Assembly: GCA_017562135.1 (NCBI GenBank)
Contig: QEYB01000629.1
Span: 1,106,535 to 1,170,534 of the forward strand
Length of the DNA: 64,000 bases
Direction: 5' to 3'
Source of the DNA: Dipylidium caninum
Lineage: Eukaryota; Platyhelminthes; Cestoda; Cyclophyllidea; Dipylidiidae
Position 1 is the stretch's first letter. Each line of letters starts with the position of its first letter. Shown in pieces: positions 1-10,900 of the stretch. The notes under the pieces were generated by a model that saw only the letters and a list, made by a program, of their open reading frames with translations, was not told where the DNA came from and did no database searches. A program made the translations under genes and the position numbers.

Positions 1-2950
1 ACGGAAGTGGAGAGTGAAGACTACACGACTTGTCCGGAGAAGGCAACCCCTCTGCCCTCTCCCCGCCCCTCTCCGCCCAGGAGATTGTGAAAAGATGGTC
101 GCCCGGCCGTGAAAATGACACCTGTCTGCCCCCTGCTGTCCTCTTCACGCCGGATGTCATGTTCGCCACTCCCCCCACGCCAACCCTCTTGGCCCCCACA
201 AACCCCGGCCCCCTGCCCAGCCGTGACATCTGCGACGCCCGACGAGGTCGAAAACACTGATGACATCTGCGTATCCGGTTTTCTACCAGTGTAAAGTGAG
301 ACGCCAACCACAGACTCTGGCGTCTCGACCTGACGAAGCGATCCGATTTGGTTAAATCGGAGTCCCCCGAATCGGTGGGTTTAACAGCCGCCACAGACCG
401 CTTCTTCTTCGTCAATAATTCACTAGAAACACCGTCAGCCACGGGGCGATGATTCGAGCCCACCTTCCTGGCAGTCAAACGGCCCAAGAAGTTGGGGCGC
501 GTAGGGGAGGGTGACGTCCACGGCTGCGGTGCTCCACGGAGCACAGAGCTCGGGATGTTCGGCTGCGGGAGCATCGCCGAGGTTGAGCTTCGGAGTCCCG
601 TCCCGAGGCGCCGCACGCGGATGCCCTCTTGACTGACGTCTTCCGGGCGAGTCCGGTCCAAAAGTGATGAGGAGCCACCAGGGGGGGGGGGCAATTACGC
701 CGGCCGGGTGAATTCGTCCGCCTCCTCATCGAGCCTGATTGCCCACGAGGTGGCAGAGTGCCTTGAATTGTCGCAGAAATGTTGACAACTTGACCTCGGC
801 TGGCCCACGCACTGACATCCTTCCCGGCTATACGCTGTACGTAAACCTTGTCGAATGCTCCTTTTGCCACTCCCGAACTGTGTCGCATGCGCTGCTGACG
901 CGCCTTCTGTGCGGAGGAATGCGTTGGGTCGAGTAACCGAATGGCGGGTCGCCTTGTGACAATTTTCGGCCGCGTGTCAGCGACGTCCTTCTCTCTGCGT
1001 TCCTCGCCCTCCCCTCTCAGGCTTTGCCCATTTCAAGCCATTTTGTTTCGCCTTTCGGGATGTTCGACACTTGGTCGTCTAAATCAGACCCACCCGGACG
1101 TCTGAGTCGGGCCGAGATGAGGACGCCACCGTTGTGACGAAATGACATCTCTTCCCGACATACGGAAGACTTCGCTTGGCGGCACTGGACATTGCGGCGA
1201 CTGGTGGCGTCTTCCTTCGAGCCCGAAACGCTCACTTTAACTTCCGTGGTGAGGACCTCTGCAATCATAAGTGCCAGGGAAATGAGGCCAATTTTATTAC
1301 GAAAGGCACGGACGAGGGCGCAACTCGACTGGAGCCGCGGAATCAGCACCAGCCTCAGTCGGATGCAGATACGCGGAACGGATTACGAGGCGCCCATTTG
1401 CAGTGGTGATTTCACTTCCTCGGGCGTAGTCAACGGGACGGCGCAGAAGTCCCCTCGCCGGCTGGCGCTGCCGCTTACGAATGCCTGCGTCCGGTTGATT
1501 GTTCCAAGTAGGCACCTTCATCTTGTCACGTCCTCCCTAAGGATATGCCTGCCGTGAAGATGGGGTCAGCAGGCTCACCACCAACCAACGTTGCGCCTTT
1601 TCTTCCTCCACTTGTGCTCGACGGGGGGAATTTTGTCAGCTGACAAGTGGATGTCGCTCAAATGTTTGCACCAATCGCGTTTCCTTCCGCGCCTGACTCA
1701 CCACCTCCTCGGTTTGAACACGTGTCTGAGACAGTCTTGAGGAGTCCACGTGTCACTTCGTCGATCTCGGGAAGTTGGGATTCCCGCTACCACCAGCGGG
1801 ACGCCTCCTGCCGCTTTGGTTTGGAGTGCCCGCGGTGTGGAGACCAGCACAGCCCGCGTACCACTCACGGCGGAGCAGCCCTGACTGCCTGCCACCGCTC
1901 TTTGGCCGACCTACGCGACTGCCAAGGCCCCCTCCGGCCCAAAGTGGCGCCATTATCGTGCTCTTCAATGACAGCAAAGTTGAGCTCAACAAACTCGTGT
2001 CACCGTCATGACGACTGAATGACAGGAGGTTGACAAGGCCAGGGCAGTTAATCACCAGCAGAACCGATTATCTTTCCGCCGAATAGCAGTGTTTTCTGGT
2101 ATGAGTACCGTTTCAAGGGTAATTAACTTTCTTCCAATGGGGGAAAAGTTTCATTGGCTCCGGCACCGCGGCTATTTGACGGTCCGCTCGTCCTGGGCGT
2201 TGCAAATGCCCTTCCTCCCTCTATTAACCCGCCCTTCCCAACTCGGCGCCAACTGCACCTCCAAATCCTTCCATCATACTGCCATTTGTTAACCATTCCG
2301 TCATCAGTCGGGCTTCTTAGTGTATTCCCAGAAGCCTTCGCTGGCCTCGCGCGTTTTCTCAGCCTCCCCGGGCTCCCTCGCTCCTAAACCAACTGTCCCG
2401 AGCGCTTTGTGGTTGTGTTTCTGGCGCTGCGTTGTCTAGAGCGCCGAGCCTAGTGATGAGGGTTTTGGGGAGCGCACTGTCGTCCGCCTCCCCCCCCCAC
2501 CCCCCCGGGGTTATCGGCCGAGCGCCTTTTCATTGGCTCAAGGTCGGCCAATCGCATTGTGACACAATCGGTGTTATCAACTGATACAAGACGTAGGACG
2601 ATATTTGCGACAGCCTCGGTCAGACAAGAACTCGGGGAGGTGGTGCTGACGTGGTGCTGGCATTCACCTTGTCAGCGGGCCACGTCTTCCGTGGCGAAGA
2701 CATGGCAAACCAAACTGGCGGTGAAGTACGGGGCCTGGACAACTGTTTTAGTCAAAGTTTAAACTTGTGGACAAGCGACTGGGAGCATAGGCTTATGCTC
2801 AGGAATGGATGAATCGCACCCTCCAAGTCCGACATGTCATTCGTTACTTTCCGTCCATTCGCCGGGAGGAAAACTTTGCAGAAAAAGCACAGACAGTGCC
2901 GACGGACCACAACGAGTAAAAAAACCCAGAAAACCCCCACGGTAAACGAA

Positions 2951-2951
2951 T

Positions 2952-2988
<37 letters not shown>
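2951..2988. repeat. (GA)n microsatellite
   Basis: Nearly uninterrupted GA dinucleotides. Confidence 0.95.
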
Positions 2989-3234
2989 ATGGGAGCAATC
3001 AGTAAACAACCGCTCCTGTCTACCACTTCGCCTTGCCGCATGCGGTCACCCGTCAAACGCGTCAAGTGTGCGCACCAACTGCTGTCACTTCAATTCATCA
3101 CTTCGTTGTTTCGCCTGCCCACTACAAACTGACAACTGAACACGCCGTCTAGCGCTACTGCCCTCGTGTCACGGTCCGTCAGCCATGAAACGAGTGACTC
3201 CATTCATCGCCGACTGGGACCTCGACGAGGCATG

Positions 3235-3278
3235 GGGTGGTGTGGTGTGGCGTGGCGTGGCGTGGCGCGGCGCGGCGT
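3235..3278. repeat. (GTGGC)n-type minisatellite
   Basis: Degenerate GGTGT/GTGGC/GCGGC pentamers in tandem. They create the repetitive GVAWRG-like open frames on this strand, which are not genes. Confidence 0.85.
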
Positions 3279-5267
3279 CACTGTTGCTGTCACGGACACG
3301 CCTCGTTGGGTCCCAGTCAAATTGCAATCAGGGTCGAGAGCGAGCCGACTTCACGTCCAACTCGCAAGTGGCGGACCTCATGCTGCTGTGATCGTACATT
3401 GGCACGCGGCTACTGTCATTCGAGTCGACGTTAGTTGGCAGCGGATAGGCCGCCTCGAAACAGTCAGCCGCGAAACTGCACCGCCAGACGGTGCTGTGTG
3501 TCTGCCCCTGGCAATTCTGACCCTCGTCCGCCTTGGTGGAGCTGTGATGGTCGTTCAGCAGGATACAGAGCCAACCAGTCTGGGGAGGAAGGGGAACGTG
3601 CAACTGGAGCGCGTCAGCACGGCGGAGGGGCCGTGGCAGATTCCCCCCCCCCCTGAGGGTGAGACAGCGCAGCTTCACCTAATCTGACCCTCTTCCATGC
3701 AGTCCATAGGACTTTTTAGGCACCGGGAGCATGTGGCCGGCGGTCGGGGAGACGGCAGCTTCCCAGTAGAAAAGTGACCAAAACCGAGGTGTCGTCATCG
3801 GCTTGGTAGAGGCCGATGACTTGTAACTCGGAGGCGGAGGCCTGCGCAACGCGATTGTTTATGTTGGAGTATAAACCATCGCTATGTGTCAGTCGCCCGA
3901 TGCTCCGTACTCGACTCTTGGCCGTTGTCCGGACGCCCTGAGGCCCTGTGCTGCGTTTCCTCGAGGGCAGATTCACACCGATGGGCCTGCGGGTGCAAGT
4001 GACGGAGTGTCTGTGGCGCTGATGCGGCATCCGACGTCGCTGAGATGGGGAAGTAAAAGGCTTAGGAGAAGGGGAAAGCGGCTCTCAAGATTTACGTGTG
4101 AACGTTGAATGTTATCTCTGGTTGGCGAAGAGTTTACACACTTCGCCACCGCTGAGCAGGAACCAGTGATTTTGTGCGAAATGAGATTCGAGGCTGTCGC
4201 CGCGGGAGAAGCCTGGGAGGCCGCGATTAGGCAAAAATTGGTGGTAGACGGGGACGAGGGAGCCGTTGGACTAAAGGCGTGGTCCGAGGACGACCAGACG
4301 CGACCAGACGAGGCTAACCGCGCTCGGAGGAGGGGGGGGGGGTGAGGCTGGCACTCCGCCTCGGCCGCAGCGGCCCTCCTTCGGCCAGGCCGGTTCCCAC
4401 TGGCTGCGAGAAACCATCGGCGCTGCATGTCTGATGAGCGCAGCAGTTAATCGCTGAACGTGGCGCATTTGACCACTTTGGAGAGTGTAAAAGCGGATGG
4501 CGGACGGCGGACAGACGGACAAGCAGTCTGGCGGGTGGCGGCCAGCGGGCGGGCGGGCGGGTTGTCATGAGAGCATCCCCTAAGCCACATTGACACCTTC
4601 CCGCATCGCGGCTGCTGCTGAGGTGAGGCACTGGACACTAACTGATGGGACGAGTGTTGTGTAGGTGCAGCGGGCTTTTCTGTCGGCATGCGCGTCTTGT
4701 CTCCACCGCAGCCCTGTCACGTACAACTGCGCTATTCCAAACAATGAGAGCCATTTTGGTCTGGTCTGACTTTTTCGTCGCATTGGAATGCGCCTTGCCT
4801 CTGGACGGAGAGGGAAAGGGGAAGGGAAAGGAAAGGGAAGGTAAGAAGAGAGAAGGGCCTCTTGACGCATAGCCTCTCCACTGTCTGCCCGTCCGTCCGT
4901 CCGTCTGTCGGCCTGTCGGCCTGTCGGCTCGCGTGCCTGCCCGGGGGCTCGGAAGGATGCCCTCAAATCCGCCACTTCCCGTCTGCCGTTAATGGCACAG
5001 TCATTACAATCACCGCCAACGCAGGCACACATGCGCGTACACTGGGAAGGCAACACGCGGACATGCGCCTGTCAAAATGCTGTCAGGAGGGCGGCAGCCG
5101 AGAAGGAGAAGGCGGCGATGCTGGAGAATGAGTGGGCAGGATGAGGGTGGACAGAGCCCTGCACACTGGGCGCCCCGGATTGTCAAAAGTCGACGAGGCG
5201 AAAGAAATGTGCCATGACGTGACGGTACTGCTGCTCCTGCTACAACTGCCATTGGCGCTGGCACTGG

Positions 5268-5296
5268 CGCTGCTGCTGCTGCCGCCGCCGCCGCTG

Positions 5297-5327
<31 letters not shown>

Positions 5328-5329
5328 CT
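5268..5329. repeat. (CTG/CCG/TTG)n trinucleotide tract
   Basis: Tandem CTG, CCG, TTG and CTG blocks. In frame it reads as poly-Leu, but no gene context supports translation. Confidence 0.9.
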
Positions 5330-5486
5330 ACTCCTGACAGACGCTTGAAAATGAGGCGCTGGTCATGAATGTCAAACTACCGAAAAAGTGGCTTTTTGAC
5401 AGCAGTTTGACAGGCCTGAAGATGCCTTCCCCGGCTGAGGAGCGGGAAGAAAGCAGGGAGAGAGAAAAATTCAATTAGAACGTTAA

Positions 5487-5511
5487 CACAGACACACACA
5501 GACACACACAG

Positions 5512-5543
<32 letters not shown>
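5487..5543. repeat. (CA)n microsatellite
   Basis: CACAGA units followed by a pure CA run. Confidence 0.95.
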
Positions 5544-6237
5544 GGAGGCGTCTGTTGCGCGTTCTGCTGTCGAGGAGGCAGAGAAGAGTCTGCCAGATTA
5601 GCCATGTCAGCGCTCACTTCTGAGAAACCTGACGCATCGCCGTGGCAGCCTTCAGCTCAACACTTGTCCACTCAACTCCCAAGCGAAAAAGGGGAAATTA
5701 ACTCTAATGGAAGAGTTGCAGCCTACAAAATTGATATATTTTAAGGAAAAGACGCCGATGGCTGTTGGAGAAGGGGAACCAAGGCATGTGCAAAGACTTG
5801 GGCCATCGCTTCAGTGAAATGACCGGGTGGTCAGTCGCCAACCCGACCAACTCGAGGGGTGCCGGCGCTGCGAAAGGGAGGCGGATGGGAGGCGGATGGA
5901 AGGCGAGTTCAGGTGGCAGACTCGCGACGCGGGGATCGCGGCACCACCGCCTGCCGCTCGCCTCCACTCCACTGCACACGACTCTCACTCAACTCTCCCT
6001 CCTTCTTCTTCTTCATCTCCTTCTTCTTCTGCTTCTTCTTCTTCTTCTTTCTCCTCCTCTTCTTCTTCTGCTTCTGCTTCTGCTTCTCACGTGTCAATCT
6101 CACCTCGTGTGATTGACTACTCGGAGCGAGGGGGCGGGGGCGGAGGCAGCAGAAGGGCTGGAGGCGGAGGAGAGGAGAAGAGAGGAGTCGCCTTCATCCA
6201 CACTTCTTTGGATGTTCAGGGCAGTCGTTTAGTTTGG

Positions 6238-6520
6238 TGACGCTCCGCACCACCGCCGTCGTCTGCGTCTTTGAGGGCGGCGCACCGCCTCACAGACCCC
6301 CCCCCCCCCCCACCACTACCACCGACTGGCCACTCGACACGCCGCCGCAAGACGCCGAATCCGTCGCAACGGGGCAGGTTGGGGGCGACTCTCGGTCGAG
6401 TGGTGGACGCCGAGGCAGGTTGGCCGGTGGTGGGTCGGTGGGAGGTAGGAGATGGGAGACGGGCAGGCACCACGGAGACGACTGGTGACTCTTCTCGGAG
6501 AGTCTCATTCTCGGAGGCGG
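6238..6520. mobile_element. About 280-base insertion in P1 left arm (nature unknown)
   Basis: Sequence flanking this stretch is contiguous in the right arm (7,556-7,597), so the segment was either inserted in the left arm or deleted from the right. It starts near GGTGACGC and ends near GGTTCAGTCGC, a weak similarity that might be a degraded target duplication. It contains a 15-base C run (6,297-6,311). No coding potential or terminal repeat is recognised. Confidence 0.35.
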
Positions 6521-6642
6521 TTCAGTCGCTGTGCGTGGGGAACCAGGTGGTCCTCTGACTGCGCAGGGGACGACGGCTGAGTTGACGGAGTGGCGTCTCG
6601 TCGGGCAGTGGTGGAGGAGTAAGAGTAAGAGAAGGAGGAGGA

Positions 6643-6677
6643 GGGGACGGGGACGGGGACGGGGACGGGGACGGGGA
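6643..6677. repeat. (GGGGAC)n hexanucleotide repeat
   Basis: About five to six GGGGAC units inside the P1 left arm with no equivalent in the right arm. It has G-quadruplex potential. Confidence 0.9.
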
Positions 6678-6765
6678 GCTAAAGTAAAGACTAACGCGTC
6701 TGTTTCTGCCACAGAATGGCCACTTTTTCCCCTCTTCGCCACCTCTTTCACGCGCTGGCACCGGT

Positions 6766-7304
6766 TCACCAAAAATATGCCACCATAAAATTTACCAGAC
6801 TCTGAGCACTCGGATTTCAGACCACTTTTTGTCTTCCGACGAAAAGCTCACTTTAGTCGGGGGAGGCGTGAAAGCATCTCGCCGTCGGAGGCCTCAGACG
6901 TCTGGCTCGGCGGTTGCTCCACGACGACTGCGCCAACCAGTCGCCGCCGCGTGTGGATGAGCTCATTCGACACCCTTGTCAGTCTAGAAGAAATTTAATT
7001 AATTCTTGCAATTGTTTTTTGTTTGCTCGCTTGACACCTGTCAGCAGTCACATGTTTTGGTTGTGTTTAACCGTTGCAAATGCTGCATGAGGAATAGTCT
7101 GCGGAGTCTTTAACTCACCGGTCCCACTGCCTGCACACCAGTCGCCGCCGTCCTCGTCGACGTCATTGTCAGCAGTGTCAGTGCATAATTCATGTGGGTT
7201 ACGTCTCGCCTCAGGCTGTCAACAACATCAACCCAAAAAATGGCCCCATTCTAACATGGGTGCCAAAATTTCCCAACATTTCATAAATCTGACGTGACGA
7301 GAGG
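6766..7304. other. P1 loop, no gene seen
   Basis: About 540 bases separate the P1 arms and do not pair with each other. The stretch is locally AT-richer (around 6,985-7,080) and holds no gene I can support. Confidence 0.5.
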
Positions 7305-7950
7305 GTGAGTTGTCACGTGCCAGCGTGTGAAAGAGGAGAAGGAGACGAGAGGGAAAGGGAAGGAGAGATTCTGCCTCAGAAATCAGTGAAAGCGTCGTTA
7401 ATACACACTCTTGTCGCCTTCACCTCCGCTGCTCCTCCGCCTCCTCCTCCTCTACCCGCCAGACCGGCCAAAGTGCCGACCACGACTGTTCGACGAGACG
7501 CCACTCCGTCAACTCAGCCGCCGTCCCCTGCGCAGTTGGAGCACCGCCCGGTTCCCCACGCACGGCGAGTGAACAAACAAAACGTCTGCTCTGAACATCC
7601 GAAGAAGTGTGGATGAAGGCGACTCCTCTCTTCTCCTCTCCTCTGCCCCCAGCCCTTCGGCTCCCTCCGCCCCGCCCCCAGCCCCGTCCCACACGCTGTC
7701 GCTCGTGCCTTCGCTCCTTCGCCCCTTCGCCCTTCGCTCCTTCGCCACGAGGAGTCAATCACACGAGGTGAGATTGACACGTGAGAAGCAGAAGCAGAAG
7801 CAGAAGCAGAAGAAGGATGGGGAGTTGAATGAGAGGCGTGTGCAGTGCAGTGCAGTGCAGTGGAGCGGAGCGGAGCGGAGGCGAGCGGTAGGCGGTGGTG
7901 CCGCGATCCCCGCGTCACGAGTCTTCCACTCGCACTCGCCTCCGATCTGC
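7305..7950 (-). repeat. Inverted duplication P1, right arm
   Basis: Reverse-complement partner of 5,890-6,765. It is shorter because it lacks the 280-base segment and has different simple-repeat lengths: (GCAGAA)n at 7,784-7,816 where the left arm has a longer TTC/CTT tract. The open frames here are shadows of the repeat and are not conserved between the arms. Confidence 0.85.
7840..7880. repeat. (GCAGT)n and (GGAGC)n pentamers
   Basis: Tandem GCAGT units pass into GGAGC units. They lie in the P1 right arm opposite a shorter TCCACTCCACTGCAC stretch of the left arm. Confidence 0.85.
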
Positions 7951-10900
7951 CCACATTTTTCCCCGTTATCCCACCCGGTCGGGACCAGCAGTCGTGATTC
8001 GCGTCAGATGATTTCGAGGAAACGTTGACGGCGCCCCTTCGTCTGCCTAACGTCTTTTCGTCTGCTCGGCCTCTTGTCTCGCGTAGCCCCTTTCGACTGT
8101 GTCCCACCTCCGGGCCCTTCGTAGCCCCCGTCGGTGGGGAGAAGACGCCGGTTGCCGCTATGTCGACGTCAATTTTTCCCCTTTAGGTCATCTGTGCGAG
8201 TGTCAATGTATCCGACGGTAAAGTGCTGCTGTCTCGCCTCTCTGCGACAAACACGAGGCGGTAGGCGTTTCACCATTCGACCGGACCGGCCTCGTGGAAG
8301 GTCTTCTGATCATCAAAACCTGCGGTGGAGTATCGAGTGCGGAATTTTTACCCTCCTACCTTCGAATTCTCACTCTACAAGCTCGGATTTTGCGTGCCAG
8401 CAGACCCTATTCCGTCTGCCCCGTGTTCCCTCGCCTTCCACGCGGTGATTCCACGACATGCGGACATGATGGCGGTGGCAGAGGTGGGAAAATGGGAGGT
8501 TTGATTAATGCTGACTGATTGACTCCCGTGAGGCAGGCCCCAGTTTGAGGTACTTATTCATCACCCACCTTCTCCTCGTTTGGGTGTACCACTTTTTTCT
8601 ACACCAAGTGAAAATACGTGCGCCTGATAGCTGCCATTCAAAATTAACACCTCTTTTTTCTCACCCTGGGACCGGAGCGCTGCTAGTCGCTGGGGCAGCA
8701 GCCGCGGGAAACAGTCTCCTCCCTCCCTCTCCGCGCACCCCGAATCTCGCGGCGCCGCGCCCTCGTTGAGGTGTCTCGAAGGGGTCCGCGGGCGCGCCGA
8801 GACACGGGACAGACAGCCGCAGTGACACTGTGACACGCAGCCGACGGGCGTCGATCGCCGCGGGTGCTCACCGCGTCAGGCGCCCTTCCAACTGCCACAC
8901 TGGAAAAACTCTCCCTTGAGGAACAGAATGTGAGGTGTGTCAATTTAATACGCGGTGCCAGTCAATTAGGAGCCTCAGTGATACACAGTGGGAGGAAATG
9001 CCCTACCAACTTGCCGTCGCAAAAACCCCTTTCACCCAATTTTATCTGAGCACAACAACCTCTGCTCAGAGGCGTCTGACTGGCTTCTCTGTGGAAGAGC
9101 ATTTTGCCCGCGTCTTGTCGTCGTCGCCCGCCGCGGTGGGCCCCGCTGGGGCGTTAACGCCCTCCCCAGTCGCCGAGGTGTCGAGGGGCTTGAGGCACTG
9201 CCTCACCTGTGAAAAACCACCCTCGGTTGTTCCCACCCACTGGCACACATGCCAATGGCCTTGAGGCAATCCGGTTACCATAGGAACCCTTGTTTACCAG
9301 GCGATTTGACGGCTGTCGGATTGTCTAGACACCTCGAGTGATTGATAAGCTTGAGCAGTGCGCAACTCTCCTCCAAACTGTCTGCCAGGCGGCGTCGAGG
9401 GCCTCTCGTTCCACCGCCTTTCTCGTATTTGGCGACACTTTGAGTTGCCGCGTTAAAACGCTCCGAAAAATCCTCCTCCCGCACGACAGGCGGCTGTTGA
9501 GGTGGACGCTGGCCGACGCAGACTCGTCAGCTGCAGGGGAAAGGGAAATCAGCACTTTTTAATTGTTAGGTCCCACAATCACCTGGGTATTATTTGTTCC
9601 TTGTCTCCTTTTCGTTGTTGCCAAAAATTCATTTCAAAAACAAGTCTCCCCGTTGTTTTGCTAATATTCGGGCAGTTAACCTTCGGGCTCGGCAACTGTT
9701 GCGGGGAGTTGCAAGATGCACAGACGCCGAATTGATACACTGGCGGCGACTCACGCCGCGGGACGATAACAAGTCGAGGGCGGAGGGATTTCGACTCGCC
9801 TTGGGCGTGCGCTGCGTCGGGCTTTCGCGCCCGGCCCATTAGCCGCGGCGCCCCCTGCCGACGGCCTTCGACAGACTCGGGCGCCCCCCATCGCCGCCGG
9901 GGTGGGGCGGGGCGGGGCGGGGCTGGGCCGGGGGCCGGGGCCGGGAGACAGCAGGATCGCGTCGCCCCGGGGGAATGCGGAGCGCAGCATGCGGGGTCCG
10001 TTTCCCGTCCCAGTGCGTATGGCATTGCTGTTCGAGGGCAAAATACGCGTCTTCGCATCTACGTGAACATTTTCACCTGATGTTAATTGGATCTCTTTCG
10101 CGTCCCGGTCTGAGACGAGGCATGGGGAGGAGGGAACCTCTGATCTCGTCCACCCCCTCCACCCCCGCGGCCCCCCGAACAGTCAAACGGGTCAGTTCCT
10201 CCCCTTATAAGTGCCGGAAGGCGCCTCGTCCCACGTTCGTGGGTGGGGACGGCCGGGCTGGCGGGCAGGCGGACAATGACACTGGGGCATCGAGCGACAT
10301 CACTGACTTACAGCGGGGTCTTGGAGTCATCCACCGGCTTGTCGTGAATGTCAATGTCATAGGGAGAAGGCGGGCAGGTGGCGGGGCCCGACAGTCGAGC
10401 GGCTTCCTCGGCATTCCCGTGCCAGGCCCCGTCACGGCCGGGCAAAGCGGCTTTCCTCTCGAGGCGGCAAGGGTTTCCTGAGGCAACAAATTTGTCTTCG
10501 ATGCGACGAGGAAAGTGAAGAGCCTCTCAGTTAATCCTGCGGATTTGTCAATTCGCGCCGCGGCACATCACTGCGAGCATGAAGCTGGAGAAGTTCTTCC
10601 TCTGGCAACGCGTCCGTCCACCAAGTCGTGCGTCGCAGATGCTGTGAATGGGGCAAAAAAGAAAGTGGAGTCAGCCGTTGACACAGTTCATCGACGAAGT
10701 TGTCACCGCCTCCACCGTCAGCGCCCGTCACCGCCAATCGACGCCGGCGGTGTTGACGCGGCCGAACAACTCAAGGCGGCAGTGTCCAACACAGTCTCTT
10801 CTTGGCCTGAATTGGCTCAGCGTGCGCCTCCCAAGCGCTGTTGGCACAACACTTGAGTTTCTCCACGCCTCACCGACAGCCACCGACAGGTTTGGCGCGT

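Larger units (their letters stand above)
1..5889. other. GC-rich non-coding DNA, no gene supported
   Basis: Short open frames occur on all six frames, as expected for GC-rich DNA, without domains or consistent codon bias. Simple repeats within it are listed separately. TGACA/TGTCA words are frequent: eight by hand count in the first kilobase. Confidence 0.6.
5890..6765 (+). repeat. Inverted duplication P1, left arm
   Basis: Segments at 5,925-5,963, 6,089-6,118, 6,180-6,232, 6,520-6,610 and 6,685-6,765 reappear as reverse complements in the same order at 7,305-7,950. Examples are CACGTGTCAATCTCACC with TGTGATTGACT, and GTGGCGTCTCGTCG. Mismatches are largely substitutions. This arm also holds a CTT/TCT tract (6,001-6,088), a (GGGGAC)n tract and about 280 extra bases absent from the other arm. 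Confidence 0.85.

Noticed and set aside
440..475. GATTCGAGCCC resembling a tRNA B box
   Set aside because: No matching A box, acceptor stem or cloverleaf upstream.
4429..4475. CTGATGAG resembling a hammerhead ribozyme core
   Set aside because: No GAAAC partner and no flanking helices in the expected arrangement.
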